In this document: piece after piece, positions 1 through 6,118 of the stretch
Layout: each line of letters begins with the position of its first letter
How positions within the stretch are numbered: the stretch's first letter is position 1
DNA from: DATFMP01 sp035266845
GTDB taxonomy: Bacteria; SAR324; JACQKK01
Assembly: GCA_035266845.1 (NCBI GenBank)
Contig: DATFMP010000019.1
Span: 1 to 7,267, forward strand
Reading direction: 5' to 3'
Length of the DNA stretch: 7,267 bases
Program-made: the position numbers and the translations under genes
The notes under the pieces: generated by a model
Database searches by the model: none
Told to the model about the DNA's origin: nothing
Seen by the model: the letters and a program-made list of their open reading frames with translations, nothing else

Positions 1-136
1 GGTCGAACGCTTCTTCGCCTGGCTGCACAACTTCCGCCGCCTCACCGTCCGCTGGGAGTATCACGCAGCCAACTTCCTTGGCCTGCTGAGACTGGCTTGC
101 ACCATGATCCTCCTCAGAGCATTTTCGGGATAGGTT
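1..136 (+). mobile_element. Right end of an IS5-family insertion sequence (partial)
   Basis: Holds the 3' end of a DDE transposase gene and the element's terminus; the rest lies left of the window. Read inward from the edge on the minus strand, the terminus is AACCTATCCCGAAAATG. The transposase stop codon (131-133) lies inside this terminal sequence, a compact layout usual for IS5-family elements. The next four bases, CTAG (137-140), fit the short CTAG/TNA target duplications known for this family. The boundary is inferred from where the neighbouring gene begins. The matching left inverted repeat and second CTAG copy are outside the window and could not be checked. Confidence 0.75.
2..133 (+). 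CDS. IS5-family transposase, C-terminal fragment (left edge of window)
   Basis: Forty-three residues and a TAG stop are visible. The peptide begins VERFFAWLHNFRRL and continues WEYHAANFLGLLRLACTMILLRAF. This is the characteristic end of IS5-family DDE transposases, where the Glu of the VER-FAWL block is normally the last catalytic acidic residue (family knowledge). The Asp residues and the N-terminus lie left of the window, so it is not possible to say whether the element is intact. No frameshift or premature stop is seen in this part. It would cut and paste its own element and has no expected link to the neighbouring genes. Confidence 0.9.
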   Translation, partial: VERFFAWLHNFRRLTVRWEYHAANFLGLLRLACTMILLRAFSG

Positions 137-140
137 CTAG
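137..140. repeat. CTAG at the IS/chromosome junction (candidate target-site duplication)
   Basis: The palindrome CTAG lies exactly between the IS terminus and the lnt-like coding sequence. Its last three bases on the minus strand are the TAG stop of the lnt-like gene. If it is the duplicated target, the stop codon is original host sequence and the insertion left the protein unchanged. The partner copy would lie at the far end of the element, outside the window. Confidence 0.5.
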
Positions 141-1879
141 CGGCGGCGCTTGGGTCGGCGGTCGCGTCCAGGCTTGGGCGCTGAACGGCGGCCGCGCAGC
201 CAGCCAAACAATTCGCGGCGCCAGCCCAAACCGGCCACCAGCAGCAGGGCGATCACGTAGCTGCGGCTGACGGCGTCGGCGTGGGCCGAGTAGAATGAGC
301 CCTCGCTGGGCGCACGCACCTGACCCACGAAGGCGGCCGTGCGGAACTGGGGCAGGTGCGGCGAGACGTCCTGCCCCCGCGAATCGATGAGCCAGCTCTC
401 CCCGTTCTGCGAGAGAAAGAGGATCGGCATACGGTTCTCGATGGCGCGGAAGCGGGTCAGCCAGCCGAACTGCTCGCTGACGGTCGTGGGCCCGAACCAC
501 GCCAGGTTGGCCAGCACGACGCCCAGCCGCGCACCGTTGGCCGCCATGCCCTGGGCCACAGTGGGATTGGCGGCATCGAAGCAGATCATGGGCGCGATGC
601 CCACGCCGTCCACATTGAACACCGTGTGCTCGTGGCCTGGTGTGAATTCGGAGATCTGTGGGATCCACGCGTGCAGCAACTCGCGAAGGCCGGGAATCCA
701 GTCCGCCCCGGGGATGGTCTCGCCCCACGGAATGAGCGAGATCTTGTGGTACACGCGCAGGGGCGTGCCGTCCGGCCCAACGTGAATCGAGGCGCCGAAG
801 GCCTCGCGCACCAGCCGGCCCTGGGGCGTGCGTCCGATGCGCAGGTCCTCGCTGACGAGAATCAGGTGCACATGCTGGGACTGCACCCACAGATCCACCA
901 CCTCGCGCATGCCGCGCGCCAGGAAGTACGGCCGCGGATAGACCGACTCCGGCCACAGGAGCACCGTGGGCACGCCCGGCTCACGCTTGGCCCGTGCCAG
1001 GGCCGCCGTGGAATCGTCCAGCAGCCCGCGTAGGCTCTCCTCGCGATCCGAGTACGACAGCGCGGGATTTGAGGCGAGCGCTTTGAGGGTGAAATCCGGC
1101 TGGATGCCCACCAGTTCCACGGGCCGCCCCTGGGCCTCGCGGTGGGCCCACAGGGGCAGGGCGTACAGGCCATAGGCATAGGCCGCCGCGAAGCCCAGTG
1201 CCAGCACGCCGCTGGCGATGCCCAGCGGGCGCAGGGGCAGTTCCGCCGGGGCATAGAGTCGCCGCACCCAGGCATAGAGCAGCAGCTCCAGCGGCAGGTA
1301 GAGCAGGTTCAGGCCTCCGGAGCCCAGCACATCCGCGTATTGCACGAGGGGCAGCACGGGCACCATGGTCTGCCCGTAGGTGAAGAACAGGAAGCGTGGG
1401 ACATAGACCTGCAACACCGTGGCCCACAGCGGCACCAGCAGCAACGCCAACAGCGGGCGACGCCACGTCAGCGCGAAGGGCAGCCCCAGGAAGAGGAATA
1501 TCTCCAGCCCCAGCAGCGAGCCGAAGCCAAACCAGCTCACGGCGTAGGCCATGGGCAGGGAGAGGCCCCCGTAGACATGGGCCGTGTTGACCACCCAGTC
1601 GCCAGTGATCATGGCGACGATTACGCCCATCGGATAGGTGCAGGCGAACACCCGCAGCGCGCGGCCGCGCCAGCCGCCCCGGTAGGTGCGCAGGGCCAGG
1701 TCCAGCGCCAGGAACATCGGCACCAGCGCAATGGGCCAGGCCAGCGCGTTGGGGCGCACCGGCGTGGTCAGGCCCAGGAAGGCTCCGCTGTGCACGACCA
1801 GCAGCGGCACCAGCCAGCGCAGTGCCCGCGCCGGTAGCGGCAGCCCGGGCGCTGCAGGCGGCTGGACGTCGGCGCTCAC
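137..1879 (-). CDS. lnt: Apolipoprotein N-acyltransferase-like membrane protein (CN-hydrolase/nitrilase fold)
   Basis: Lnt transfers an acyl chain from a phospholipid to the N-terminal cysteine of diacylated lipoproteins at the periplasmic face of the inner membrane. This product has 580 residues (E. coli Lnt has 512). Hydrophobic segments lie at about 21-65, 79-95, 108-135, 143-160, 170-205 and 216-240, followed by a nitrilase-like domain at about 253-525 and a short hydrophobic stretch at 541-553. The family triad is recognisable: E311 in LLWPES, K379 in YHKISLIPWGE and C433 in PMICFD; E387, matching the second essential Glu, is also kept. The residue pair after Cys is Phe-Asp instead of the usual Tyr-Glu. 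The last 20 residues are very rich in Arg/Lys. The start is GTG without a clear ribosome-binding site; the frame is open back to the curA stop. It lies 75 bp after the curA-like gene on the same strand, probably co-transcribed, and not beside corC/ybeX as the housekeeping gene often is. It may be a paralogue with another acyl acceptor. Confidence 0.82.
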   Translation of the reverse strand: MSADVQPPAAPGLPLPARALRWLVPLLVVHSGAFLGLTTPVRPNALAWPIALVPMFLALDLALRTYRGGWRGRALRVFACTYPMGVIVAMITGDWVVNTAHVYGGLSLPMAYAVSWFGFGSLLGLEIFLFLGLPFALTWRRPLLALLLVPLWATVLQVYVPRFLFFTYGQTMVPVLPLVQYADVLGSGGLNLLYLPLELLLYAWVRRLYAPAELPLRPLGIASGVLALGFAAAYAYGLYALPLWAHREAQGRPVELVGIQPDFTLKALASNPALSYSDREESLRGLLDDSTAALARAKREPGVPTVLLWPESVYPRPYFLARGMREVVDLWVQSQHVHLILVSEDLRIGRTPQGRLVREAFGASIHVGPDGTPLRVYHKISLIPWGETIPGADWIPGLRELLHAWIPQISEFTPGHEHTVFNVDGVGIAPMICFDAANPTVAQGMAANGARLGVVLANLAWFGPTTVSEQFGWLTRFRAIENRMPILFLSQNGESWLIDSRGQDVSPHLPQFRTAAFVGQVRAPSEGSFYSAHADAVSRSYVIALLLVAGLGWRRELFGWLRGRRSAPKPGRDRRPKRRR

Positions 1880-1954
1880 GGGCAGATCGCGGTGCGAACG
1901 AAGCGGGGCATGGGGGTCGGGGCGAGACGCTGAAGTGCGAGCCGAGGCATGAGC

Positions 1955-2992
1955 CTAGGCATCGGCCACGTGGACGAGTTGCTTCCCGATGTTCTCGCCG
2001 CGCATCATGCCCAGGAAGGCTGCGGGCGTATGCTCCAGCCCTTCGATGACCGTCTCGCGGTACTTGAGCTTCTCCTCGGCCAGCCACTTGGAGAGCTGGT
2101 TGAGGCCCTCGTTGTAGCGCTCGGCGAACTGGAACACGAGGAAGCCCTCCACCTTGAGCTGCAGGCGCACGAAGTGCCACAGGAGGCGGGGGCCGGATTC
2201 GGGCTTCTCGGCGTTGTACTGGGCGATCTGCCCGCAGACCGACACGCGCCCCCGCGGATTCAGGTGCGGGAACACGGAGTCGGTGATCTCACCGCCCACG
2301 TTGTCGAAGTAGCAGTCCACGCCATTGGGGCACAGCTCGGCGATCTTGGCGCCGTAGTTGGGCACCGTCTTGTAGTTGAAGGCCGCGTCAAAGCCCAGTT
2401 CATCGGTGAGCCAGCGCACTTTGTCTTCCGAGCCGGCGATGCCCACCGCGCGGGCGCCCTTGATCTTGGCGATCTGCCCCACCAGCGAGCCAACCGCCCC
2501 GGCCGCGCCGGAGACGAGCACCGTCTCGCCTGCCTTGGGTCGGCAGATATCGAGCAGGCCGAAGTACGCCGTCAGCCCTGGCATGCCCAGCACACCCAGG
2601 GCCGTAGAGATGGGTGCCAGGGTGGAATCCACCTTGCGCACGCCCTTGCCGTCCGACACGGCGAAGTCCTGCCAGCCGAACCGCCCTTCCACGATATCGC
2701 CCACCGCGAACTTGGGATGGCTGGAGGCCATCACGCGGGCGACGGCCCCGCCTTCCATCACCCCATTGAGCGGCACGGGCGGCGCATAGCTCTTCACGTC
2801 GCGCATGCGGCCGCGCATGTACGGATCCACCGAGACCCACAGAATGCGCACGAGAATCTCACCGTTGCCCGGCTCGGGCGGCGCAGTCTCCACCAGCTTG
2901 AAGTCCGATTCCTTGGGCCAGCCCGAGGGCCGGTTCACCAGCAGCCACTGGCGATTGACGTCGTTCAATGGCGGAGAACTTGCGGCTCGCAT
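1955..2992 (-). CDS. curA: NADP-dependent medium-chain reductase, CurA / leukotriene B4 dehydrogenase type
   Basis: Zinc-free medium-chain dehydrogenase/reductase of 345 residues, the same length as E. coli CurA. Relatives reduce the C=C bond of alpha,beta-unsaturated ketones and aldehydes with NADPH in the cytosol, so a detoxification or general ene-reductase role is likely. The true substrate is unknown. Seen in the protein: an N-terminal segment with NRQWLLVNRP and the family signature VSVDPYMRGRM (residues 53-63); GMPGLTAYFGL at 136-146; the Rossmann nucleotide-binding block VSGAAGAVG at 160-168; YFDNVGG at 228-234; and a conserved C-terminal end GENIGKQLV. The structural zinc-binding cysteine cluster of alcohol dehydrogenases is absent. 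The start is ATG; no strong ribosome-binding site precedes it, but the first conserved residues begin at about residue 11, so the start cannot be far wrong. It is the first gene of a probable two-gene unit with the lnt-like gene and is served by a promoter at 3065-3092. The stop codon lies within a CTAG. Confidence 0.9.
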   Translation of the reverse strand: MRAASSPPLNDVNRQWLLVNRPSGWPKESDFKLVETAPPEPGNGEILVRILWVSVDPYMRGRMRDVKSYAPPVPLNGVMEGGAVARVMASSHPKFAVGDIVEGRFGWQDFAVSDGKGVRKVDSTLAPISTALGVLGMPGLTAYFGLLDICRPKAGETVLVSGAAGAVGSLVGQIAKIKGARAVGIAGSEDKVRWLTDELGFDAAFNYKTVPNYGAKIAELCPNGVDCYFDNVGGEITDSVFPHLNPRGRVSVCGQIAQYNAEKPESGPRLLWHFVRLQLKVEGFLVFQFAERYNEGLNQLSKWLAEEKLKYRETVIEGLEHTPAAFLGMMRGENIGKQLVHVADA

Positions 2993-3064
2993 CGCATCGA
3001 TTCGGTGGGAGGGTTGGCCTTGCGGGCGGCCCCGGCAGAGACGCCAACGGGCAACACCGCCCTC

Positions 3065-3092
3065 AGTGTAATCGGTTTCGTCCGCATGTCAA
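3065..3092 (-). promoter_or_regulatory. Sigma-70 promoter for the curA-lnt unit
   Basis: On the minus strand a perfect -35 box TTGACA (3087-3092) is followed after 16 bp by TACACT (3065-3070), which matches the -10 consensus at four of six positions. Transcription would begin near 3058, giving a leader of about 66 nt before the curA ATG at 2992. It lies between the end of the DUF2231-like gene and curA, so curA-lnt has its own promoter. It is the best promoter match I found in the window. Confidence 0.7.
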
Positions 3093-3163
3093 AAGCGCCG
3101 TGCACCCATGCGTCGCGCCTACGCTGCACGCAGCACCGCGCCCACCGGGCATCGGGCGGCACC

Positions 3164-3191
3164 GCGGCGCGGGCATCGTCGCCCGCGCCGC
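3164..3191 (-). terminator. Strong GC-rich hairpin downstream of the DUF2231-like gene
   Basis: Perfect 11-bp inverted repeat: GCGGCGCGGGC (3164-3174) and its complement (3181-3191) around the loop ATCGTC. It lies about 70 bp past the stop of the leftward DUF2231-like gene and before the curA promoter, where a transcription stop is expected. No T-run follows on either strand, so it is not a textbook intrinsic terminator. It could act with Rho or as an mRNA 3'-end stabiliser. Confidence 0.45.
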
Positions 3192-3201
3192 AGCCGATTG
3201 G

Positions 3202-3238
3202 CCGGTGGCTGGGCGGGCCGGGAGGCCCCCCCCACCGG
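3202..3238 (-). repeat. Second hairpin, 23 bp past the DUF2231-like stop codon
   Basis: Outer arms CCGGTGG (3202-3208) and CCACCGG (3232-3238) enclose an inner stem GGGCC/GGCCC (3215-3219, 3224-3228) with loop GGGA. With the neighbouring 3164-3191 hairpin it forms a tandem pair of stable stem-loops in the 3' region of the leftward gene. No T-tract is present. The role as 3'-end or terminator structure is inference. Confidence 0.35.
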
Positions 3239-3261
3239 ATGCCGGGGATACCACAGCAGCC

Positions 3262-3852
3262 TCAGTCGTCGTCGCGGTCATGGCCTTCGCGGCTCTCGCT
3301 GCGGCCGCCCAGGCCGGGCAGCAGCGACGTGCCGCCCATCCCACCGCCACGCAGCTCGCCACCCTCGCTCCGCTCACCGCCTTCCCCGCGCTGCTCGCCG
3401 CCAGCATTCCAGGCCAAAGCAATCTCCGGGTGCCGGATCGCCCCGCCCAGGTGAGCCGTCCAGCCAATGGTCACGATGGCCACCAGCCCCACCACCATCG
3501 TCGCGGCCAAACCCTCCTTGACAAAGCGCGGAGCCCAGCGCTGCAGGATCAGCGTCATCAAGGCCAAGCCGCCCGCGATCAGGGCCACCGCGCTGGCAAT
3601 GTCCGCCGCATTCTCGTGCCGGCCGATGAGCCCCTCGGACACACCCGGCAGATGCTCCACCATCTCCTCGGAGGCGTTGCCGGTGATCAGGACGGGCAAC
3701 ACCAGCAGGCCGGAGATCACCATGCCGGCCAGGGCGACCGTGCGCACCTCGCGGCTGGGCCGCCACAGGGTGTAGAGCAGCAGACCGAAGGATGCGATGA
3801 ACCCCACGATGGGGAAATGGTTTAGGATGAGGTGCAACTGTGCAACGTTCAT
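3262..3852 (-). CDS. Four-helix membrane protein resembling DUF2231, function unknown
   Basis: A 196-residue inner-membrane protein with hydrophobic helices at about 8-29, 38-57, 82-103 and 115-135, then a hydrophilic tail (150-196) rich in Gly, Glu and Arg that ends HDRDDD. The start is HLILNHFP, and later come TGNASEEMVEHLPGVSE, an HE pair at 79-80, and AHLGGAIRHPE at the end of helix four. Histidines at 7, 12, 67, 79, 134 and 141 lie at or near helix ends. Such a pattern suits haem or metal binding, but that is inference. The layout and the HFP and GG motifs recall DUF2231 proteins, whose biochemical role is not established. The frame is open further upstream, but the ATG at 3852 is chosen because AAAAGGA (3863-3869) precedes it by 10 nt and the conserved block starts directly after it. 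It is divergent from the LuxR-type regulator gene, which may control it. Confidence 0.8.
   Translation of the reverse strand: MNVAQLHLILNHFPIVGFIASFGLLLYTLWRPSREVRTVALAGMVISGLLVLPVLITGNASEEMVEHLPGVSEGLIGRHENAADIASAVALIAGGLALMTLILQRWAPRFVKEGLAATMVVGLVAIVTIGWTAHLGGAIRHPEIALAWNAGGEQRGEGGERSEGGELRGGGMGGTSLLPGLGGRSESREGHDRDDD
3340..3402 (-). repeat. Short GGE(x)R tandem repeats in the tail of the DUF2231-like protein
   Basis: Residues 151-171 read as degenerate copies of a six- to seven-residue unit: GGEQRGE, GGERSE, GGELRG, then GGG. The DNA is correspondingly repetitive (cgc/ctc/cca-rich on the plus strand). It follows the last membrane helix and is probably disordered. Such repeats can change length by slippage. 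Confidence 0.55.
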
Positions 3853-4083
3853 GGCGAGGGCGTCCTTTTCGTTCAGGTGAGTGCTTCGATCGACTGCCCG
3901 CGCAATGAGCTCGCTCCGTGCGACCCACCTGCCGGGCACCATCCACCGTGACGCCCTGCAGGCCGCTGCGCCATACGGCAAAGGACCCACGCGGAAGAAC
4001 ACACGCCATTCCAACCATTTGCGGGTGCGCCATAGGTCCGATGACCCATGCGCCGCCGACCGGGGGGCTAGGAACCGGGAGCC
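3853..4083. promoter_or_regulatory. Divergent intergenic region between the DUF2231-like and LuxR-type genes
   Basis: These 231 bp must hold the promoters of both divergent genes. Both genes have good ribosome-binding sites inside it: AAAAGGA at 3863-3869 (minus strand) and TAGGA at 4069-4073 (plus strand), each 10 nt from its ATG. The clearest other element is a 20-bp dyad at 4031-4050. I found no convincing -35/-10 pair on either strand, which would fit activator-dependent or alternative-sigma transcription but does not prove it. No small gene is supported. Confidence 0.55.
4031..4050. promoter_or_regulatory. 20-bp dyad, candidate operator for the LuxR-type regulator
   Basis: CATAGGTCCGATGACCCATG consists of two 8-base arms (CATAGGTC and GACCCATG) that are inverted copies with one mismatch, separated by CGAT. 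It ends 33 bp before the regulator's ATG. LuxR/GerE-type proteins usually bind as dimers to dyads of about 18-20 bp (family knowledge), so autoregulation and control of the divergent gene are plausible. Binding by this regulator is inference. Confidence 0.5.
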
Positions 4084-4653
4084 ATGGGAGAACGGGAAGA
4101 GCAGGCAGTGATCGGAGTGCTGGTGGCTGTGATCGGCCTCACTGCCCTGGATATGGCCTTTGATCTCTACTTTGGCTCCTCCCTTCGGCACATCGCCGTG
4201 GAAGGGGCGGTCGTGTTGGCTGCGCTGGGCGGCGTGGTCTTCGTATGGCGCCGCACGATCGCGGGCTATCACGCCCGCTTGCGCCAGTCCGAGGCGGCCA
4301 GTGCTCGCTGGCGGGCGGACGCCGAACGCTGGCGCGCCGAGGCCGCCCAGTTGCTGCGCGGCCTCAGCGAGGCCATCGAGCGGCAGTTCCGGCTGTGGGG
4401 CCTCACCGAATCCGAGCAGGAGGTGGCCTTCCTGCTGCTCAAGGGGCTCAGCCTGAAGGAGGTGGCCGAGGTGCGCGGGGTGGGCGAGAAGACCATCCGC
4501 AACCAGAGTCTCGCCATCTACCGCAAGGCGGGGCTGGCCGGGCGAGCCGAACTGGCCGCGTTCTTCCTGGAAGACCTGCTGCTGCCGCCCCCAACCGGCG
4601 ACCGTTCACCGCCTGCCGAGGCTGCACCAGGCGCGGCTGCTCAGGCCCGTTAG
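4084..4653 (+). CDS. Membrane-anchored LuxR-type (GerE) helix-turn-helix regulator
   Basis: A 189-residue protein in three parts. Residues 8-28 and 35-55 are two hydrophobic helices joined by a short loop containing DLYFGSSLRH. Residues 60-102 form a charged, Arg/Ala/Trp-rich helix likely to be a coiled coil. Residues 105-168 are a LuxR C-terminal DNA-binding domain: LTESEQEVAFLLLKGLSLKEVAEVR, then VGEKTIRNQSLAIYRKAGL containing the recognition helix (about 135-148), then GRAELAAFFLEDLLLP. A Pro/Ala-rich tail follows. There is no receiver or acyl-homoserine-lactone domain, so any signal must come through the membrane part or by dimerisation. The ATG has TAGGA 10 nt upstream. It diverges from the DUF2231-like gene and is convergent, 34 bp apart, with the DUF3422 gene. 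It probably acts at the inner membrane on nearby promoters. The helix-turn-helix assignment is firm; the target and signal are unknown. Confidence 0.9.
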   Translation: MGEREEQAVIGVLVAVIGLTALDMAFDLYFGSSLRHIAVEGAVVLAALGGVVFVWRRTIAGYHARLRQSEAASARWRADAERWRAEAAQLLRGLSEAIERQFRLWGLTESEQEVAFLLLKGLSLKEVAEVRGVGEKTIRNQSLAIYRKAGLAGRAELAAFFLEDLLLPPPTGDRSPPAEAAPGAAAQAR

Positions 4654-4664
4654 CCTTGCGGGCC
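4644..4664 (+). terminator. Small hairpin over the regulator's stop codon in the convergent junction
   Basis: GGCCCG (4644-4649) and CGGGCC (4659-4664) pair around a 9-nt loop containing the TAG stop of the LuxR-type gene. The two convergent genes end only 34 bp apart, so some transcription stop is expected here. There is no T-run, and the stem is only 6 bp, so this is a weak candidate. Confidence 0.3.
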
Positions 4665-4687
4665 GGTACGCGGGGCAACCGCAGCGA

Positions 4688-6118
4688 TCAGTCCAACGCG
4701 TCCGGCGGGGCAAAGTGCTTGACCAGGCGCTTGATGCGATGGGTGACGCCCCAGCCGACGAGGAGCCAGACGGGAATCGTGAGCGCCGTGAGCACGGGTT
4801 CGGGCAGTGGCAGGTGCCAAAGACTGCCCACTGCGTGCACGATGTGTCCGGCGAGGCCGGTGAAGTAGTAGGCCAGCACCACGATGCTCAGGCCCTCCAC
4901 CGTGCGCTGCAGCATCAGTTGCAGCTCCACACGGCGGTTGAGCACCTTGAGCGTCTCCAGGCTCTGCTCCTCCATGCTCAGGTTCACCCGCGTGCGCATC
5001 ATGTTGCCCAGCGAGGTGAGCTGGCCGCCGAGGGCATCGGACCGGGCGATGAAGTTGCGGTAGCTGCGGACGGCCGGCCCCACGCGGGCCCGCAGGAACT
5101 CCTCGATGGACTGGTAGCCCTCGCCCGTCTCCTCGCGCAGCCAGTGCAGGCGCTCCTCGAAGATGGCGTAGTACGAGTCCGCTGCGGACAGGCGGTAGCG
5201 CATGCGCTCGGTGAGGCGGATCAGCTCGGCCAGATCGCGTGTGAGGTACACCAGCCAGCGGTGCTCGTGGCCCGGCCGGGGCTCGCGACTGGACAACTCT
5301 GCGGCGATGTCCTCGCTGCGCAGGGCGATGCGGCGTTCCATCTCGTGCAGGTCGCGCTCCTGCCCCCGGTACTCCTCCTGGGGCAGCAGGATCAGGTGAT
5401 AGTAGTTCTCGATCTCCACCAGACGGCGGATGAGGCGGCCCAGCCGGCCGGGGGGCAGCTCGCCCGCGCCCACCACGACGCGGCCCTGCCCGTTCTCGTC
5501 CACCTGGAACGTCGTCCACACCCGCGCCGCGCCCTGGAGCACGGAGCCGCCGTAGATCGTGCCCGGGTGCAGAAAGGAGGGCGCCACCTCGCCCAATTCC
5601 AGGCCCGGCACCACCAGCACGTCCATATCCACCAACTTCGCCCCCAGGGGCGGCAGGGCAGGGAACGTGAACGGCTCTACCGCCTCGTCTCCCGCTACGG
5701 CAGGCGGCCCGGCGTGATAGGTCGTGAAGGAATAGAACTCCGTGTGCAACTCCCACACGATGCGCAGACTGCGGCCCCCTGGCAGGGTGCGGGTCACCTC
5801 CCCGCTGCGCTCGCCCCAGCGGATGGCCTCCCGCCCGATGCCCAGCCGCGCCGCGACCTCCTCGAAGCGCCCGCGCACGTCGGCCTGGCTTTCTCGGCCC
5901 TCGCCTGGCAGCAGGTAGGCCGAGTGCCGGATGCGGCAGGGCGCCGCCACCGGCACGGACACCCGCGCGTGCATCTCGCGGTGGATCTTGAGGATCGGAT
6001 CGTCGTAGCGGTTCCAGCCCGGCGCCGGCGCCTCAGGCTGGCGGGGCTCCGCGGGGCTGATGGCGGCTTCGTGGTCGGGCGTCATGGGGACCGGATGGGC
6101 AGGCGGGCGCAGTCGCAT
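4688..6118 (-). CDS. DUF3422 family membrane-anchored protein
   Basis: Numbered from the chosen start the protein has 476 residues. It shows the order expected of DUF3422 (COG4949): an N-terminal block IHREMHARVSVP (residues 45-56; the family typically has NExHARP), WELHTEFYSFT (122-132), LGRLIRRLVEIENYYHLILL (226-245), a long helical region, then the family's strongest signature EEQSLETLKVLNRR with LQRTVEGLSIVVLAYY (383-418), which leads into two membrane helices (about 410-432 and 438-458) and a basic C-terminal end HRIKRLVKHF. The large N-terminal part is soluble and the protein is anchored by its C-terminus. No enzymatic function is established for the family. The start is uncertain: ATGs at 6253, 6118 and 6085 are in frame, none with a clear ribosome-binding site, and conservation begins only at about residue 40. 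The 6118 start is a compromise. It is convergent with the LuxR-type gene. Confidence 0.9.
   Translation of the reverse strand: MRLRPPAHPVPMTPDHEAAISPAEPRQPEAPAPGWNRYDDPILKIHREMHARVSVPVAAPCRIRHSAYLLPGEGRESQADVRGRFEEVAARLGIGREAIRWGERSGEVTRTLPGGRSLRIVWELHTEFYSFTTYHAGPPAVAGDEAVEPFTFPALPPLGAKLVDMDVLVVPGLELGEVAPSFLHPGTIYGGSVLQGAARVWTTFQVDENGQGRVVVGAGELPPGRLGRLIRRLVEIENYYHLILLPQEEYRGQERDLHEMERRIALRSEDIAAELSSREPRPGHEHRWLVYLTRDLAELIRLTERMRYRLSAADSYYAIFEERLHWLREETGEGYQSIEEFLRARVGPAVRSYRNFIARSDALGGQLTSLGNMMRTRVNLSMEEQSLETLKVLNRRVELQLMLQRTVEGLSIVVLAYYFTGLAGHIVHAVGSLWHLPLPEPVLTALTIPVWLLVGWGVTHRIKRLVKHFAPPDALD

Noticed and set aside
1945..1956. AGGC-ATGA-GCCT hairpin over the curA stop as a terminator
   Set aside because: A 4-bp stem without a T-run is too weak, and the lnt-like gene follows closely with no promoter of its own that I can see.
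981..2180. 399-codon minus-strand frame overlapping lnt and curA
   Set aside because: It runs out of frame through the end of curA and the start of lnt. The translation is Ala/Gly/Arg-rich with no domain, and both real genes explain the stretch.
1949..3454. 501-codon open frame on the plus strand across the curA region
   Set aside because: It is antisense to the well-conserved curA-like gene. Its product has no recognisable domain and a His/Arg/Ala/Pro-biased composition typical of shadows at high GC.
4019..4047. TTGCGG with TGACCC as a promoter for the LuxR-type gene
   Set aside because: The second hexamer does not resemble a -10 box; only the -35-like half is plausible.
3853..4272. N-terminal extension of the DUF2231-like protein back to 4272
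   Set aside because: The extension is antisense to the start of the LuxR-type gene and has no conserved sequence. The ATG at 3852 has a good ribosome-binding site and directly precedes the conserved block.
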